A stretch of 64,000 nt of DNA from Bacteroidales bacterium (GTDB lineage: Bacteria; Bacteroidota; Bacteroidia; Bacteroidales; UBA932): the NCBI GenBank assembly GCA_017527625.1, contig JAFXPV010000027.1:1-64000 (forward strand), written 5' to 3'. Every line of letters starts with the position of its first letter. The stretch's first letter is position 1. Below, one piece after another: positions 1 to 9,200 of the stretch. The position numbers were made by a program, and so were the translations under genes. Below the pieces are notes generated by a model that saw only the letters and a list, made by a program, of their open reading frames with translations, did no database searches and was not told where the DNA came from.

Positions 1-1362
1 GCCGAGGAATTTGACGCCGCCTTCGAAGGCGTGCAGTTTTTCGGTACAGAGGTTAGGGTCGGCAAGGTGGCCGCCTACGGAGTAATAAAGTTCAGTGAAG
101 GTGGGCATCCTGTAAGATGCGTTGTACGAGCCGTAGATGCGCAGGGCGTCGGTCAGCCGCAGGTTCATCTCCACTCCCGGGAAGAACCTCACTCCTTCGT
201 TGTTGCCGCTGTTGTAGACTGCGGTGACTCCTGCCGACGCGGTGAGGCGGTCGAGCACGACGCTGTGCTCGGCGAATGCTGTATAGGCTGTTCTGGCCAG
301 ACCCTTCACATAGACTCCGTCGGTCTTTGCGAGCGGCTCGCCGAGGTTGGTGCTGCGGATGGCTTCGTGGCGCGCCCCGGCCCCGAAGGCGGTGCGGCCT
401 ATGCGGGAGTCGAAACTGATGTGGAAGTCAGCTCCGGCAGTGTTGGTCTTGTGGTAGTTGAAGGGATATTTGTCAGGGGCGCCGCGGAAAAGCTCGAAGC
501 GGTCTTCGGCGTGGTTCCAATAGATAGAAGGGGTGAAGTGGAGCTTGCCCTTGCCCTCGGCCTTGACGGCGGTGAAGGTCTTGAAGGTGTGCTCGAACTG
601 GTCGTCGAAGCGGGCGCTGTAGAATGTGCTTGAGCCGAAGTTCTTCATACTGGCTCCTGCCTGCCAAGAGAGGGTGGCCGACGGCAGCTCGGCATTGCCG
701 CGGTAGAAGGTCTTGACGGCGTTGAAGTCGTTGTTGAGGCCTCCGGCCGCATTGCGGTTGAAGCCGTCGGAACGCTGGTAGCCGGCGGAGAGCATATTGA
801 AGCTGCTGCGGCCCTTCAGTGCGACAGAGCCGTTGGCGTTGGCGTATTTGAAGGAGCCGCCTTCCACGTTCAGCGTCGCTGAGCTTTCGCCCCTGTATTT
901 GGTGACGATGTTGATGGCGCCGACCATCGAAGATGCGCCGTGGCCTCTGGCTGCCGGGCCTTCCAGCACCTCGATATGGTCGATGTCACTGAGGTTGACG
1001 GGGAAATCGGCGGAGTTGTGGCCGGTCTGCGGGTCGGAGATGTCTATGCCGTTGAGCAGGATGGCTATCTGGTTGTAGGTGCCGCCGCGCATACTTATGT
1101 CGGTCTGCATACCCATTGCGCCGCGTTGGCGCACATCCACTCCCAGTGCGTATTTCAGCAGGTCGTTGATGTTCTCGGCAGGAGCTGATGCGATGGCCAG
1201 GCTGTCCATCAGCATCACCGTGCGGGTGTTTTTGTGGAGGGGGACAGGAAGTTTCGATGCGGTCACCGAAACACTGTCAAGCATATAATAGGTTTGGGCT
1301 TTGGTTGCTGGAGCAAAAAGAAACGCAAAGAGCACCGTCGCCGCAATCATTAATCTCTTCAT
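1..1362 (-). CDS. TonB-dependent outer-membrane receptor, BtuB-like (3' end outside window)
   Basis: Reading leftward from the ATG at 1362, the frame stays open for 454 codons to the window edge, so the C-terminal part of the barrel is missing. Residues 1-23 form a signal peptide ending in KAQ. A TonB-box-like DSVSVTASK follows at 29-37. A plug domain spans about 45-155, with the characteristic SMRGGTYNQIAILLNG and IEVLEGPAARGHGASSMVGAINI segments. Aromatic-rich beta strands come after it. There is no N-terminal carboxypeptidase-like domain, and no SusD partner is visible, so it resembles BtuB/siderophore receptors more than SusC. The substrate (cobalamin, iron chelate or other) cannot be told from the sequence. 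The family takes up ligands across the outer membrane using TonB-ExbBD energy. Confidence 0.9.
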   Translation of the reverse strand, partial: MKRLMIAATVLFAFLFAPATKAQTYYMLDSVSVTASKLPVPLHKNTRTVMLMDSLAIASAPAENINDLLKYALGVDVRQRGAMGMQTDISMRGGTYNQIAILLNGIDISDPQTGHNSADFPVNLSDIDHIEVLEGPAARGHGASSMVGAINIVTKYRGESSATLNVEGGSFKYANANGSVALKGRSSFNMLSAGYQRSDGFNRNAAGGLNNDFNAVKTFYRGNAELPSATLSWQAGASMKNFGSSTFYSARFDDQFEHTFKTFTAVKAEGKGKLHFTPSIYWNHAEDRFELFRGAPDKYPFNYHKTNTAGADFHISFDSRIGRTAFGAGARHEAIRSTNLGEPLAKTDGVYVKGLARTAYTAFAEHSVVLDRLTASAGVTAVYNSGNNEGVRFFPGVEMNLRLTDALRIYGSYNASYRMPTFTELYYSVGGHLADPNLCTEKLHAFEGGVKFLG

Positions 1363-1388
1363 TGTGCTTCATTTTTTCTTGCGGGCGA

Positions 1389-1396
1389 CAAATATA
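1389..1396 (-). promoter_or_regulatory. -7 element for the TonB receptor
   Basis: On the minus strand 1396..1389 reads TATATTTG, a match to the Bacteroidota TAnnTTTG box, 27 bases before the receptor ATG. No clear TTG -33 box is seen at the expected distance. Confidence 0.4.
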
Positions 1397-1417
1397 GCAT
1401 TTAATAAAAAGTTTTAG

Positions 1418-1425
1418 TAAATTTG
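1418..1425 (+). promoter_or_regulatory. -7 element for the cysteine hydrolase operon
   Basis: TAAATTTG on the plus strand, 54 bases before the ATG at 1480. It is divergent from the receptor promoter; the two boxes lie about 20 bp apart. The -33 region is poor. Confidence 0.4.
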
Positions 1426-1479
1426 GGAGTTAATGGCATCATATTTATTGCCACAAGTAGACATTATTAATTCAATATT

Positions 1480-2019
1480 ATGAAAAACAAATACGCCGTT
1501 ATCGTCGTTGATATGCTCAATGACTTTGTTTCGGGATCAATCGCACACCCGAGAATCAAACACATCATCCAGCCCATCAAGGAGCTCTGCGACAGAGCCC
1601 GTGCAGCTGGCGTTCCTGTCATCTATGCAAACGACAACCACACACCCGAAGTGGACAAGGAATTCGCAATCTGGGGCCCTCACGCAGTTGAAGGGACCTG
1701 GGGTGCCGAGGTTATCGACGAACTCAAACCTCAGAAAGGGGATTATGTAATTCCCAAGAAGACCTACAGCGGTTTCTTCGAGACTTCTATGGAGCGCGTA
1801 CTCAGAGAGCTCGATGTCAACACCGTCATCATCACCGGATGGCAGGCCGACTGCTGCTGCCGTCACACTTCCGCAGACGCATTCTTCCGCGGTTTCAAGA
1901 TCATAGTTCCCAAAGAAACCACTGACACCCTCACTGACGAAGCTTATCTGGGTGGCCTTGATTACATCAAGAATATCTACGGTGGCAAAATCTGCAGTGT
2001 AAAATCTTTGAAATTCTAA
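1480..2019 (+). CDS. cysteine hydrolase (isochorismatase/nicotinamidase fold)
   Basis: 179 residues covering the whole isochorismatase-like fold. The catalytic triad is visible: Asp11 in VIVVDMLNDF, Lys93 or Lys94 in VIPKKTYSGFF, and Cys126 inside TGWQADCCCRHTSADAF, where family members have TGxxTxxCVxxTAxDA. Three cysteines in a row (125-127) at the nucleophile are unusual. The family hydrolyses amides such as nicotinamide, N-carbamoylsarcosine or ureidoacrylate; the substrate here is unknown. Twelve bases separate it from the downstream dehydrogenase, so the two are probably co-transcribed. Confidence 0.85.
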   Translation: MKNKYAVIVVDMLNDFVSGSIAHPRIKHIIQPIKELCDRARAAGVPVIYANDNHTPEVDKEFAIWGPHAVEGTWGAEVIDELKPQKGDYVIPKKTYSGFFETSMERVLRELDVNTVIITGWQADCCCRHTSADAFFRGFKIIVPKETTDTLTDEAYLGGLDYIKNIYGGKICSVKSLKF

Positions 2020-2031
2020 GACACTACATAT

Positions 2032-3642
2032 ATGGAACTTACATTACAAGGTATTAAAAACAACGCAGCTGAATGGAAGGCCAAGGGTTTCGCCCTGCCG
2101 ACATTCGACATTGATAAAGTTCGCGAAGCTACTCTCAAAGCTCCGGCCTGGATCCACTTCGGCGCCGGCAACATTTTCCGTGCATTCCAGTGCAACGTAT
2201 GCCAGAACCTGCTGAACGCAGGCGTACTCGACCGCGGTCTGGTTGTAGCTGAAGGCTATGACTACGAGATCATCGACAAGATGTACCGTCCCCACGACAA
2301 CATCGGCGTGCTGGTAACCCTCAAGGCCAGCGGCAACGTCGAAAAGACAGTCGTGGCTTCAATAATGGAGAGCCTCGCTGCCGACTCCAACAATGATAAG
2401 GACTGGCCCCGCCTGAAAGAGATCTTCCGCAACGATTCTCTCCAGATGGTGTCGTTCACCATCACCGAGAAGGGCTATGCCCTCAAGAACAACGCAGGCA
2501 TCTTCGCTCCGTTCGTAGAGGAAGACTTCGTAGCCGGCCCCGGCAAGCCTCAGAGCTATATGGGCAAGGTCAGCGCCCTGGTTTATGAGCGCTTCACCGC
2601 AGGTGAGAAGCCCGTCGCTATGGTAAGTATGGACAACTGCTCGCACAACGGCGACAAGCTGTTCGCTGCAGTCCACGCTTTCGCAGAGGCCTGGGAGAAG
2701 AACGGCGTCTGCAAACCCGGCTTCAAGGCTTATGTCGAGAACAAGGCCAAAGTCTCATTCCCCTGGACAATGATTGACAAGATCACTCCCCGTCCCGACC
2801 CTTCAGTAGAGGCTATCCTTGCAGCTGACGGACTTGACGTCGAGCCGGTCGTTACCGCCAAGAAGACCTTCGTGGCTCCTTTCGTGAATAGTGAGGAGTG
2901 CGAATACCTCGTCATCGAGGATTCATTCCCGAACGGCCATCCCGCTCTCGAAAAAGGCGGCGTGATGTTCACCCAGCGCGAGACCGTTGACAAGGTGGAG
3001 AAGATGAAAGTCTGCACCTGCCTCAACCCGCTCCACACCGCCCTCGCAGTTTCAGGCTGTCTGCTCGGCTACCAGAAGATCTCTGAGGAGATGAAGGACG
3101 CCGACCTGAAGAAGATGGTCGAAATAGTCGGCTACAAAGAGGGCCTTCCCGTAGTAGTCGATCCCGGCATAATCAAACCGAAAGATTTCATCGACCAGGT
3201 CGTAAACATCCGCATCCCGAACCCGTTTATGCCCGATACACCCCAGCGTATCGCAACTGATACTTCCCAGAAGCTTGCCATCCGTTTCGGCGAGACCATC
3301 AAGGCCTACGAGAAACGCAGCGACCTCAATGTGGCTGACCTCAATGTCATCCCGCTCGTGTTCGCCCTCTGGCTGCGCTACCTTATGGGAGTTGACGACA
3401 ACGGCGAGAAGTTCGAACTCAGCCCCGACCCGCTGCTGGAGCAGGTTACCCCTGTCGTAGCAGGTGTCAAACTCGGCGAGAAGTTCGACGTACACGCCAC
3501 CGTAGAGCCCATCCTCAGCAAGGCCGGCATCTTCGGTGTAAATCTCTACGAGACTCCGCTGGCCCCCAAGGTTGAGAAGTTCTTCGAGCAGCTCTGCGCC
3601 GGCAAGGGTGCCGTACGCAAGGTCATCCACGAGAATGTATAA
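2032..3642 (+). CDS. mannitol dehydrogenase family oxidoreductase
   Basis: 536-residue polyol-specific long-chain dehydrogenase. The N-terminal Rossmann motif IHFGAGNIFRAF is at about 41-52, and the C-terminal catalytic set is visible as Lys326, Asn332 and His335 (MKVCTCLNPLHTAL). Family members interconvert fructose and mannitol (mannitol 2-dehydrogenase) or reduce fructuronate/tagaturonate with NAD(P)H in the cytoplasm. No uronate isomerase, dehydratase or PTS gene is nearby, so the substrate cannot be assigned. It follows the cysteine hydrolase by 12 bases and precedes a lipoprotein by 27 bases. The pairing with a cysteine hydrolase is not one I recognise from hexuronate operons. Confidence 0.88.
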   Translation: MELTLQGIKNNAAEWKAKGFALPTFDIDKVREATLKAPAWIHFGAGNIFRAFQCNVCQNLLNAGVLDRGLVVAEGYDYEIIDKMYRPHDNIGVLVTLKASGNVEKTVVASIMESLAADSNNDKDWPRLKEIFRNDSLQMVSFTITEKGYALKNNAGIFAPFVEEDFVAGPGKPQSYMGKVSALVYERFTAGEKPVAMVSMDNCSHNGDKLFAAVHAFAEAWEKNGVCKPGFKAYVENKAKVSFPWTMIDKITPRPDPSVEAILAADGLDVEPVVTAKKTFVAPFVNSEECEYLVIEDSFPNGHPALEKGGVMFTQRETVDKVEKMKVCTCLNPLHTALAVSGCLLGYQKISEEMKDADLKKMVEIVGYKEGLPVVVDPGIIKPKDFIDQVVNIRIPNPFMPDTPQRIATDTSQKLAIRFGETIKAYEKRSDLNVADLNVIPLVFALWLRYLMGVDDNGEKFELSPDPLLEQVTPVVAGVKLGEKFDVHATVEPILSKAGIFGVNLYETPLAPKVEKFFEQLCAGKGAVRKVIHENV

Positions 3643-3669
3643 ACGACACACCAATAAACATCTTTATAT

Positions 3670-4164
3670 ATGAAAAAGGTAATGTCCTATATGGCTGCAG
3701 CTTTTATGACGCTGTCCGTTATCACTGCGTGCGGCTCTCTGGGTTCGCTTGTTTCAAACGCTTCGTCCATCGGCGCAGTAGCCGGCAAGGCGCTGAAGGC
3801 TCTGCTTGACAAGTACATCAACCTCGGCAACCTCGGTAGCCTGGGTAATCTGGGCAACATCGGCAACAGCTTCGATCTGAGCGACCCTGCAACTATCGAC
3901 GCCCTGACCAAGATAGCCAAGAGCGTGCAGACCCTCAAGAACCCTCAGACTGCTGATTTTCTCAGCCAGTTCGCAAATGGTCTGATCAAGGGAAGTGACA
4001 ACGCAATCTCTCAGCAGGCTGCGACAGCCATCACCAATGCCCTTGTGCAGATGGCCAAGAAACAAGACCTGTCTACGGCCTTGAGCGCTAACGCAACTTC
4101 CCAGCAGGCGGCGTTGAAATCGATGGCCGCCCCGGTAGGGGATATTCTCAAGATGATTAAATAA
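3670..4164 (+). CDS. small lipoprotein with LGN-rich segment
   Basis: 164 residues. The signal peptide ends in the lipobox VITAC with Cys21. A Gly/Leu/Asn repeat tract (GNLGSLGNLGNIGN) at about 52-66 is followed by a helical, Ala/Gln-rich C-terminal half. I do not recognise a functional domain; similar small lipoproteins are common in Bacteroidales. It is last in the operon and is followed 16 bases later by a strong terminator hairpin. Confidence 0.75.
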   Translation: MKKVMSYMAAAFMTLSVITACGSLGSLVSNASSIGAVAGKALKALLDKYINLGNLGSLGNLGNIGNSFDLSDPATIDALTKIAKSVQTLKNPQTADFLSQFANGLIKGSDNAISQQAATAITNALVQMAKKQDLSTALSANATSQQAALKSMAAPVGDILKMIK

Positions 4165-4180
4165 GGTTAATGACTAAAAA

Positions 4181-4203
4181 AAGTCCGCGTGAAACGCGGA
4201 CTT
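4181..4203 (+). terminator. bidirectional intrinsic terminator
   Basis: Perfect 10-bp stem (4181-4190 with 4194-4203, AAGTCCGCGT/ACGCGGACTT), GAA loop, T tract on the plus side (4202-4210) and an A tract on the left that gives a T tract on the minus strand. It sits between the convergent lipoprotein and cysE genes and can end both transcripts. Confidence 0.9.
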
Positions 4204-4221
4204 TTTTTTTTATATTTTGCA

Positions 4222-5046
4222 TCAGATGCCTTCTCCGTCGCTGAACTCGGGGACGATGATAGCCTTGCTCTGCAGCAGCCTGGTGTGCGGAGGCACGCCG
4301 TGTGTCAGCCAGATGTTACCGCCGATGACGGAATCGTGGCCGATGGTCACGCGGCCGAGGATCGACGTGTTGGAGTAGACAGTCACGTTATCCTCGAGTA
4401 TCGGGTGCCTGGGCACCTGCAGCGGGTTGCCGTCGGCGTCGTACTTGAAGTTGCGGGCGCCGAGCGTCACTCCCTGATAGAGCATTACGTGGTTTCCGAT
4501 GACGCTGGTCTCGCCGATCACTATGCCGGTGCCGTGGTCGATGCCGAACCAGGCCCCGATCTTGGCGGCAGGGTGGATGTCGATGCCTGTGGCTGAATGG
4601 GCCAGCTCTGTGATGATGCGCGGGATAACCGGAGTGCCCAGTTCAAGCAGGGCGTGCGCCGTGCGGTAATGCACCATCACCTGGATGGCCGGATAGCAGA
4701 ACACCACTTCGCTGAAGCTCTTGACTGCAGGGTCGTTGTGGGCCACCGCCTCGACGTCGGTGAGCAGCAGCCGCTTTATTTCGGGAAGCTTGCGTATGAA
4801 AGCTTCGGCGGTCGACGCGCCGGTCTGGGGCAGCAGCAGTCCGTAGAGGTTGGAGATGTCCTTGGCCATACCGGCGGAGCTGCCGAAATAGCGCGGGAAG
4901 ATGACGGCTTTGACCAGTTTTATGATGTCTTCAAGCGCCTTGGGAGAGGGAAGAGGGTCGCACGTGCGCAGACCCATCTTCTCTTCCTCAGGGGTGACTG
5001 CATCCATCGTTGCAGTTATGTCACGCAGTATTTCGTCCATTTGCAT
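4222..5046 (-). CDS. cysE: serine O-acetyltransferase
   Basis: 274 residues. An N-terminal helical region of about 150 residues is followed by left-handed beta-helix hexapeptide repeats (GIDIHPAAKIGAWFGIDHGTG, then IVIGETSVIGNHV). The His in the IDHGTG turn matches the catalytic His of CysE/EpsC. The enzyme makes O-acetylserine from serine and acetyl-CoA, the substrate of CysK. The cysK stop and this ATG are one base apart, so the pair is translationally linked. Both are controlled by the cysteine-codon leader upstream of cysK. The length and long N-terminal part fit the EpsC-like subgroup usual in Bacteroidota. Confidence 0.93.
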   Translation of the reverse strand: MQMDEILRDITATMDAVTPEEEKMGLRTCDPLPSPKALEDIIKLVKAVIFPRYFGSSAGMAKDISNLYGLLLPQTGASTAEAFIRKLPEIKRLLLTDVEAVAHNDPAVKSFSEVVFCYPAIQVMVHYRTAHALLELGTPVIPRIITELAHSATGIDIHPAAKIGAWFGIDHGTGIVIGETSVIGNHVMLYQGVTLGARNFKYDADGNPLQVPRHPILEDNVTVYSNTSILGRVTIGHDSVIGGNIWLTHGVPPHTRLLQSKAIIVPEFSDGEGI

Positions 5047-5047
5047 T

Positions 5048-5986
5048 TCAGCCTTTTATGGGGTATTCTTCAAATGCGTAAAGCACGGTTGAGAGATATC
5101 TCTCGCCGGTGTCGGGCAGCAGGGCCACGATGGTCTTGCCGGCGTTGGCTTCGTCGCTTGCAAGTTTCAGGGCTGCGGCGAACGACGCGCCTGACGAGAT
5201 GCCGACGAGCAGACCTTCGCGGGCCGCAAGCTTGCGGGAGGCGAGGATGGCTTCGTCGTCAGCTATCGTGATGACCTTGTCGATGGTCGCAGCGTCGTAG
5301 GTGGCCGGAACGAAGCCGGCGCCGATGCCCTGGATTTTGTGTTTGCCGGCCACTCCGGTCGAAAGGACTGCCGAGCTGGCGGGCTCGACGGCGAAAGCCT
5401 TGACAGCGGGATTGTGCTTCTTCAGGGCCTTGGCGACGCCGGTCACCGTGCCGCCGGTGCCCACTCCGGCCACGAAGATGTCGACTTTGCCGTCGGTGTC
5501 GGCCCAGATTTCTTCGCCGGTGGTGCGCTCGTGCATCGCGGGGTTGGCGGGGTTGGTGAACTGGCCGAGGATGATGCTGCCGGGGATTTCTTTATTGAGT
5601 TGTTCTGCCTTGGCAATGGCGCCCTTCATACCCTCGGCTCCGGGGGTCAGCTCGAGTTTCGCTCCCAGGGCCTTGAGCAGGCTGCGGCGCTCGACGCTCA
5701 TAGTTTCAGGCATTGTGAGGATGGTCTTGTAGCCTTTGGCGGCTCCGACCCAGGCCAGGCCGACGCCGGTGTTTCCGCTTGTGGGTTCGATGATAGTTGC
5801 GCCCGGCTTCAGCAGGCCTTTACTTTCGGCATCTTCAATCATTGCCAGGGCGATGCGGTCCTTGACGCTTCCTCCCGGGTTGAAATATTCGAGTTTGACG
5901 ATGATGCGTGCTTTCTGGTTTTCGAAGCCGGAGATCTCCAGCATAGGGGTGCGACCGATAAGTTCGGTGAGTTTGTTGTAGATCAT
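5048..5986 (-). CDS. cysK: cysteine synthase A (O-acetylserine sulfhydrylase)
   Basis: 312 residues, normal for CysK. The PLP lysine is Lys42 in NPGGSVKDR. The substrate loop PTSGNTGVG is at about 69-77, and glycine-rich phosphate binding (VGTGGTVTGV) is near 175-185. It converts O-acetylserine plus sulfide to cysteine. It is first in the cysK-cysE operon. Its 5' untranslated region is about 190 bases long and holds a leader peptide and terminator, described separately. Confidence 0.95.
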   Translation of the reverse strand: MIYNKLTELIGRTPMLEISGFENQKARIIVKLEYFNPGGSVKDRIALAMIEDAESKGLLKPGATIIEPTSGNTGVGLAWVGAAKGYKTILTMPETMSVERRSLLKALGAKLELTPGAEGMKGAIAKAEQLNKEIPGSIILGQFTNPANPAMHERTTGEEIWADTDGKVDIFVAGVGTGGTVTGVAKALKKHNPAVKAFAVEPASSAVLSTGVAGKHKIQGIGAGFVPATYDAATIDKVITIADDEAILASRKLAAREGLLVGISSGASFAAALKLASDEANAGKTIVALLPDTGERYLSTVLYAFEEYPIKG

Positions 5987-6030
5987 AGTATTTGGTTTTT
6001 TTTAAAGATTGTTGTTCTGGTTCTGGAAAT

Positions 6031-6065
6031 AAAAAAACCTGTCTAATCCGGGATGATTGACAGGC
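6031..6065 (-). terminator. attenuator hairpin in the cysK leader
   Basis: On the minus strand 6064..6038 folds as CCTGTC-AATC / GATT-(A)-GACAGG, ten pairs with one bulged A and a six-base loop, followed directly by seven T residues (6037..6031). It is an intrinsic terminator located before cysK, not after a gene. Its left arm (6065..6057, GCCTGTCAA) can instead pair with 6129..6121 (TTGGCAGGC) over nine pairs, one of them G-U, and this would abolish the terminator. Confidence 0.8.
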
Positions 6066-6106
6066 TGCGTATATATGTGTGTTGATAAAGAATGTCAGTT
6101 ATATCA

Positions 6107-6157
6107 CTATGCACGACATCGCCTGCCAACCTTGGGGAGGGCACAACAACAGCACAT
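6107..6157 (-). CDS. cysteine leader peptide of the cysK-cysE operon
   Basis: A 16-codon reading frame from ATG at 6157 to TAG at 6109..6107 encodes MCCCCALPKVGRRCRA, with four consecutive Cys codons (TGC TGT TGT TGT) right after the start and a fifth at position 14. It lies between a promoter and an intrinsic terminator ahead of the cysteine biosynthesis genes. The proximal half of a possible antiterminator (6129..6121) lies in codons 10-13, just downstream of where a ribosome stalled on the Cys codons would sit. Inference: translation of this peptide senses Cys-tRNA supply. Confidence 0.72.
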   Translation of the reverse strand: MCCCCALPKVGRRCRA

Positions 6158-6186
6158 ATATGATACGAATTGCTTCATTCTGCGTG

Positions 6187-6218
6187 CAAAGGTATGATAA
6201 AACTCCGTATCTTTACAA
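6187..6218 (-). promoter_or_regulatory. promoter of the cysK leader
   Basis: Minus strand: TTG at 6218..6216, 21-bp spacer, then TACCTTTG at 6194..6187, a full match to the Bacteroidota -33/-7 pattern. It places the transcript start about 25 bases before the leader-peptide ATG. Confidence 0.65.
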
Positions 6219-6247
6219 GCAAATCGCAAAAAAATTAATCACTTGTT

Positions 6248-9200
6248 ATGAAAAAGATATTTTCCATCGTCATTCTGACATTTGTCACGGCCTTCTGCGT
6301 CAAGGCGGAAGAGGCGAGACTGCTGCGTTTCCCTGCCACAAACGGGACATCCATCGTGTTTACCTATGCCGGAGATCTTTACACAGTGCCTGTAGCCGGC
6401 GGTGAAGCCACAAGGCTTACTTCCCACATCGGCTATGAAGCCTTCGCACACTATTCACCCGACGGCAAGACCATCGCCTTCACCGGCGAGTACGACGGCA
6501 ACAGGGAGGTGTACGTAATCCCCGCTACAGGCGGCGAACCGAAGCGCGTGACCTACACTTCCACCAATCCCCGCGACGATATGGGCGATCGTATGGGCCC
6601 CAACAATATGGTGATGGGATGGACTCCTGACGGAAAATATATTATCTACCGCAACCGCATCGGCGACGGCTTCGAGGGCAACCTTTGGAAGGTGACCCCC
6701 GCCGGCGATATGCCCGAGGAGATACCTCTGCCCCAGGGCGGTTTCTGCTCTTACTCACCTGACGGCAAGACACTGGCCTACAACCGCGTGATGAGGGAGT
6801 TCCGCACGTGGAAATACTACCGCGGCGGTATGGCCGACGAGATATGGCTCTACGACGGCAAGTCAGTGAAGGCCATCACCGACAACGACGCCCAGGACAT
6901 CTTCCCGATGTGGGTGGGCAGCGAGATCTATTTCGCTTCCGACCGCGATATGACGATGAACATCTTCTGCTACAACACCGTCACCGGCGCGACCACCAAA
7001 GTCACTGACTTCAAGGACTTCGACGTCAAGTTCCCGACAACCGACGGCCGCAGCGTGGTGTTCGAGAACGGCGGCTACATCTACCGCCTCGACCCTGCCA
7101 CCAAGAAGGCTTCCAAGATTTCGATAAGCCTGTCGTCAGACAACATCTACGCCCGCACCGAGCGTCGCGCAAGGCCTTCAGTGAGGTCATACTCAGTGTC
7201 TCCTGACGGAAACCGAGTGGCTATGACAGCCCGCGGTGAGATCTTCGACGTTCCCGCAGCAAAGGGCGTGACCCGCAACATCTCGCGCAGCGCCAACTCC
7301 AACGACCGCGGCGCCGACTGGAGCCCGGACGGCAAGTACATCGCGTGGATCGGCGATGCCAGCGGCGAGACCGAGATATATCTCTACGACGTTGCCGCAG
7401 GCGGCGAGCCCAAGCAGCTCACCAGGAAGAACGACACTTACATCCGCTCCCTGCAGTGGGCTCCGGACAGCAAGCATATCCTTTACACCGACCGCAAGAA
7501 CCGTCTTGTGGAAGTCAGCCTCGACGGCAAGAAGAACGTCCTGATGGAGAACCCCCGCGCCGAGTTCGGCGACGTGTCGTATTCTCCCGACGGCAAGTGG
7601 CTGACCTATTCGAAACCTGCCGACAACCAGTATGGTATCGTCTATGTATATGACCTTTCAGCCAAAAAGGAATATGCTGTGACCGACGGCTGGTACGATT
7701 CCGGCAACCCGAAGTTCAGCGCCGACGGCAAGTTCCTGCTCTACACTTCATCGACTGAGATGAACCCTACCTACAGCAACATCGAGTGGGACTTCGCTAT
7801 GACCGATATGAGGGCCCTCTATATGTGCATCCTCGCCAAGGACACTCCTTCGCCTATGCTGCCCACCGACGGCGTCGGCGCAGTTGAAGATAAAGGCCCC
7901 AAGGGTCCTGCCGCCGACAAGGGGGACGAGGCAGTGAAGGTTGTAGTGGATCCTGACGGCCTGACGTCCCGCAGCATCAAGATTCCCGTTCAGGGAGCTA
8001 TGGGCTACTACTGCGACGGCAAGAAGATATGGTTCAACGGCCGCGACGGAGTCAAGGTGTTCGACTTCGCCAAAGGCAAGACCGAGGACTGCGCAAAGGG
8101 CCGTTTCTCATACCGCACCGGCGACAAGAAAGCCATCCTGATGGAGGGCGGCAGGATTATGCTCGCTGACTTCCGCGAGAAGATGTCGGGAGAGGAAGTG
8201 TCGAGGAACGACATCGTCGTGGACATCGACTACTCACAGGAGTGGCCGCAGATCTTCGACGAAGTTTGGCGCGCCTTCCGCGACGGCTTCTATCTGACCA
8301 ATATGCACGGCCGCGACTGGAATGCCCTCAAGACCAAATATGCAGCGCTGCTGCCTTACGTCAAGACCCGCCTCGACCTCAATTACGTCATCGGCGAGAT
8401 GATTTCCGAGCTGGCCTGCGGTCACGCCTACATCACACCCGGCGAGTATCCCAAGGCTGACAAGGTCGATATGGGTCTGCTCGGCGCAGAGCTGTCAAAG
8501 CACTCTTCGGGTTTCTTCAGGATCGACCGCATAATGCAGGGCGCCCCCTACCTCGAGACTCTGCGCTCTCCGCTCACCGAGCCCGGCGTAGGAGTTGCTG
8601 AGGGCGACTTCATCACAGCCATCGACGGCGTGTCTGTCAAGGACGTGCGCAACATATACTCGATGCTCGTGGGCAAGGCCGGCGTGCTGACCGAGCTCAC
8701 CGTCAACTCGACACCCAAGGAAGGCGGCCGCAAGGTGGTAGTCAGGCCGATTGCCGACGAATATCCGCTCGTGCACTACGAGTGGGTGCAGAACAACATC
8801 CGCACCGTCGACAAGCTCTCCGGCGGCAAGGTGGGCTACATCTACATCCCTGATATGAGCGCCGAAGGCCTCAAGGAGTTCGCCCGCTACTATTATCCCC
8901 AGCTCGACAAGGAAGCGCTCATCATCGATGACCGCGGCAACGGCGGCGGAAACGTGTCTCCGATGCTCATCGAGCGTCTGCAGAGGGAGGCCTACCGCCT
9001 GACGATGCGCCGCGGCAGCGATTTCATCGGCACTGAGCCCGAAGGCACCCATACCGGCCCGAAGGTGATGCTCATCAACAAGTACAGCGCCAGCGACGGC
9101 GACCTCTTCCCGTGGAGCTTCAAGGCCAACAATATGGGAACCGTCATCGGAACCCGCACCTGGGGCGGCATCATCGGCATCAGCGGTTCGCTGCCTTACC

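Noticed and set aside
1363..1479. Cobalamin riboswitch ahead of the BtuB-like receptor
   Set aside because: The gap to the divergent gene is only 117 bases and the apparent promoter leaves a leader of about 20 bases, too short for such an element.
5987..6247. A SAM- or other metabolite riboswitch in the cysK leader
   Set aside because: No kink-turn or conserved riboswitch core was seen, and the Cys-codon frame with the alternative pairing explains the leader better.
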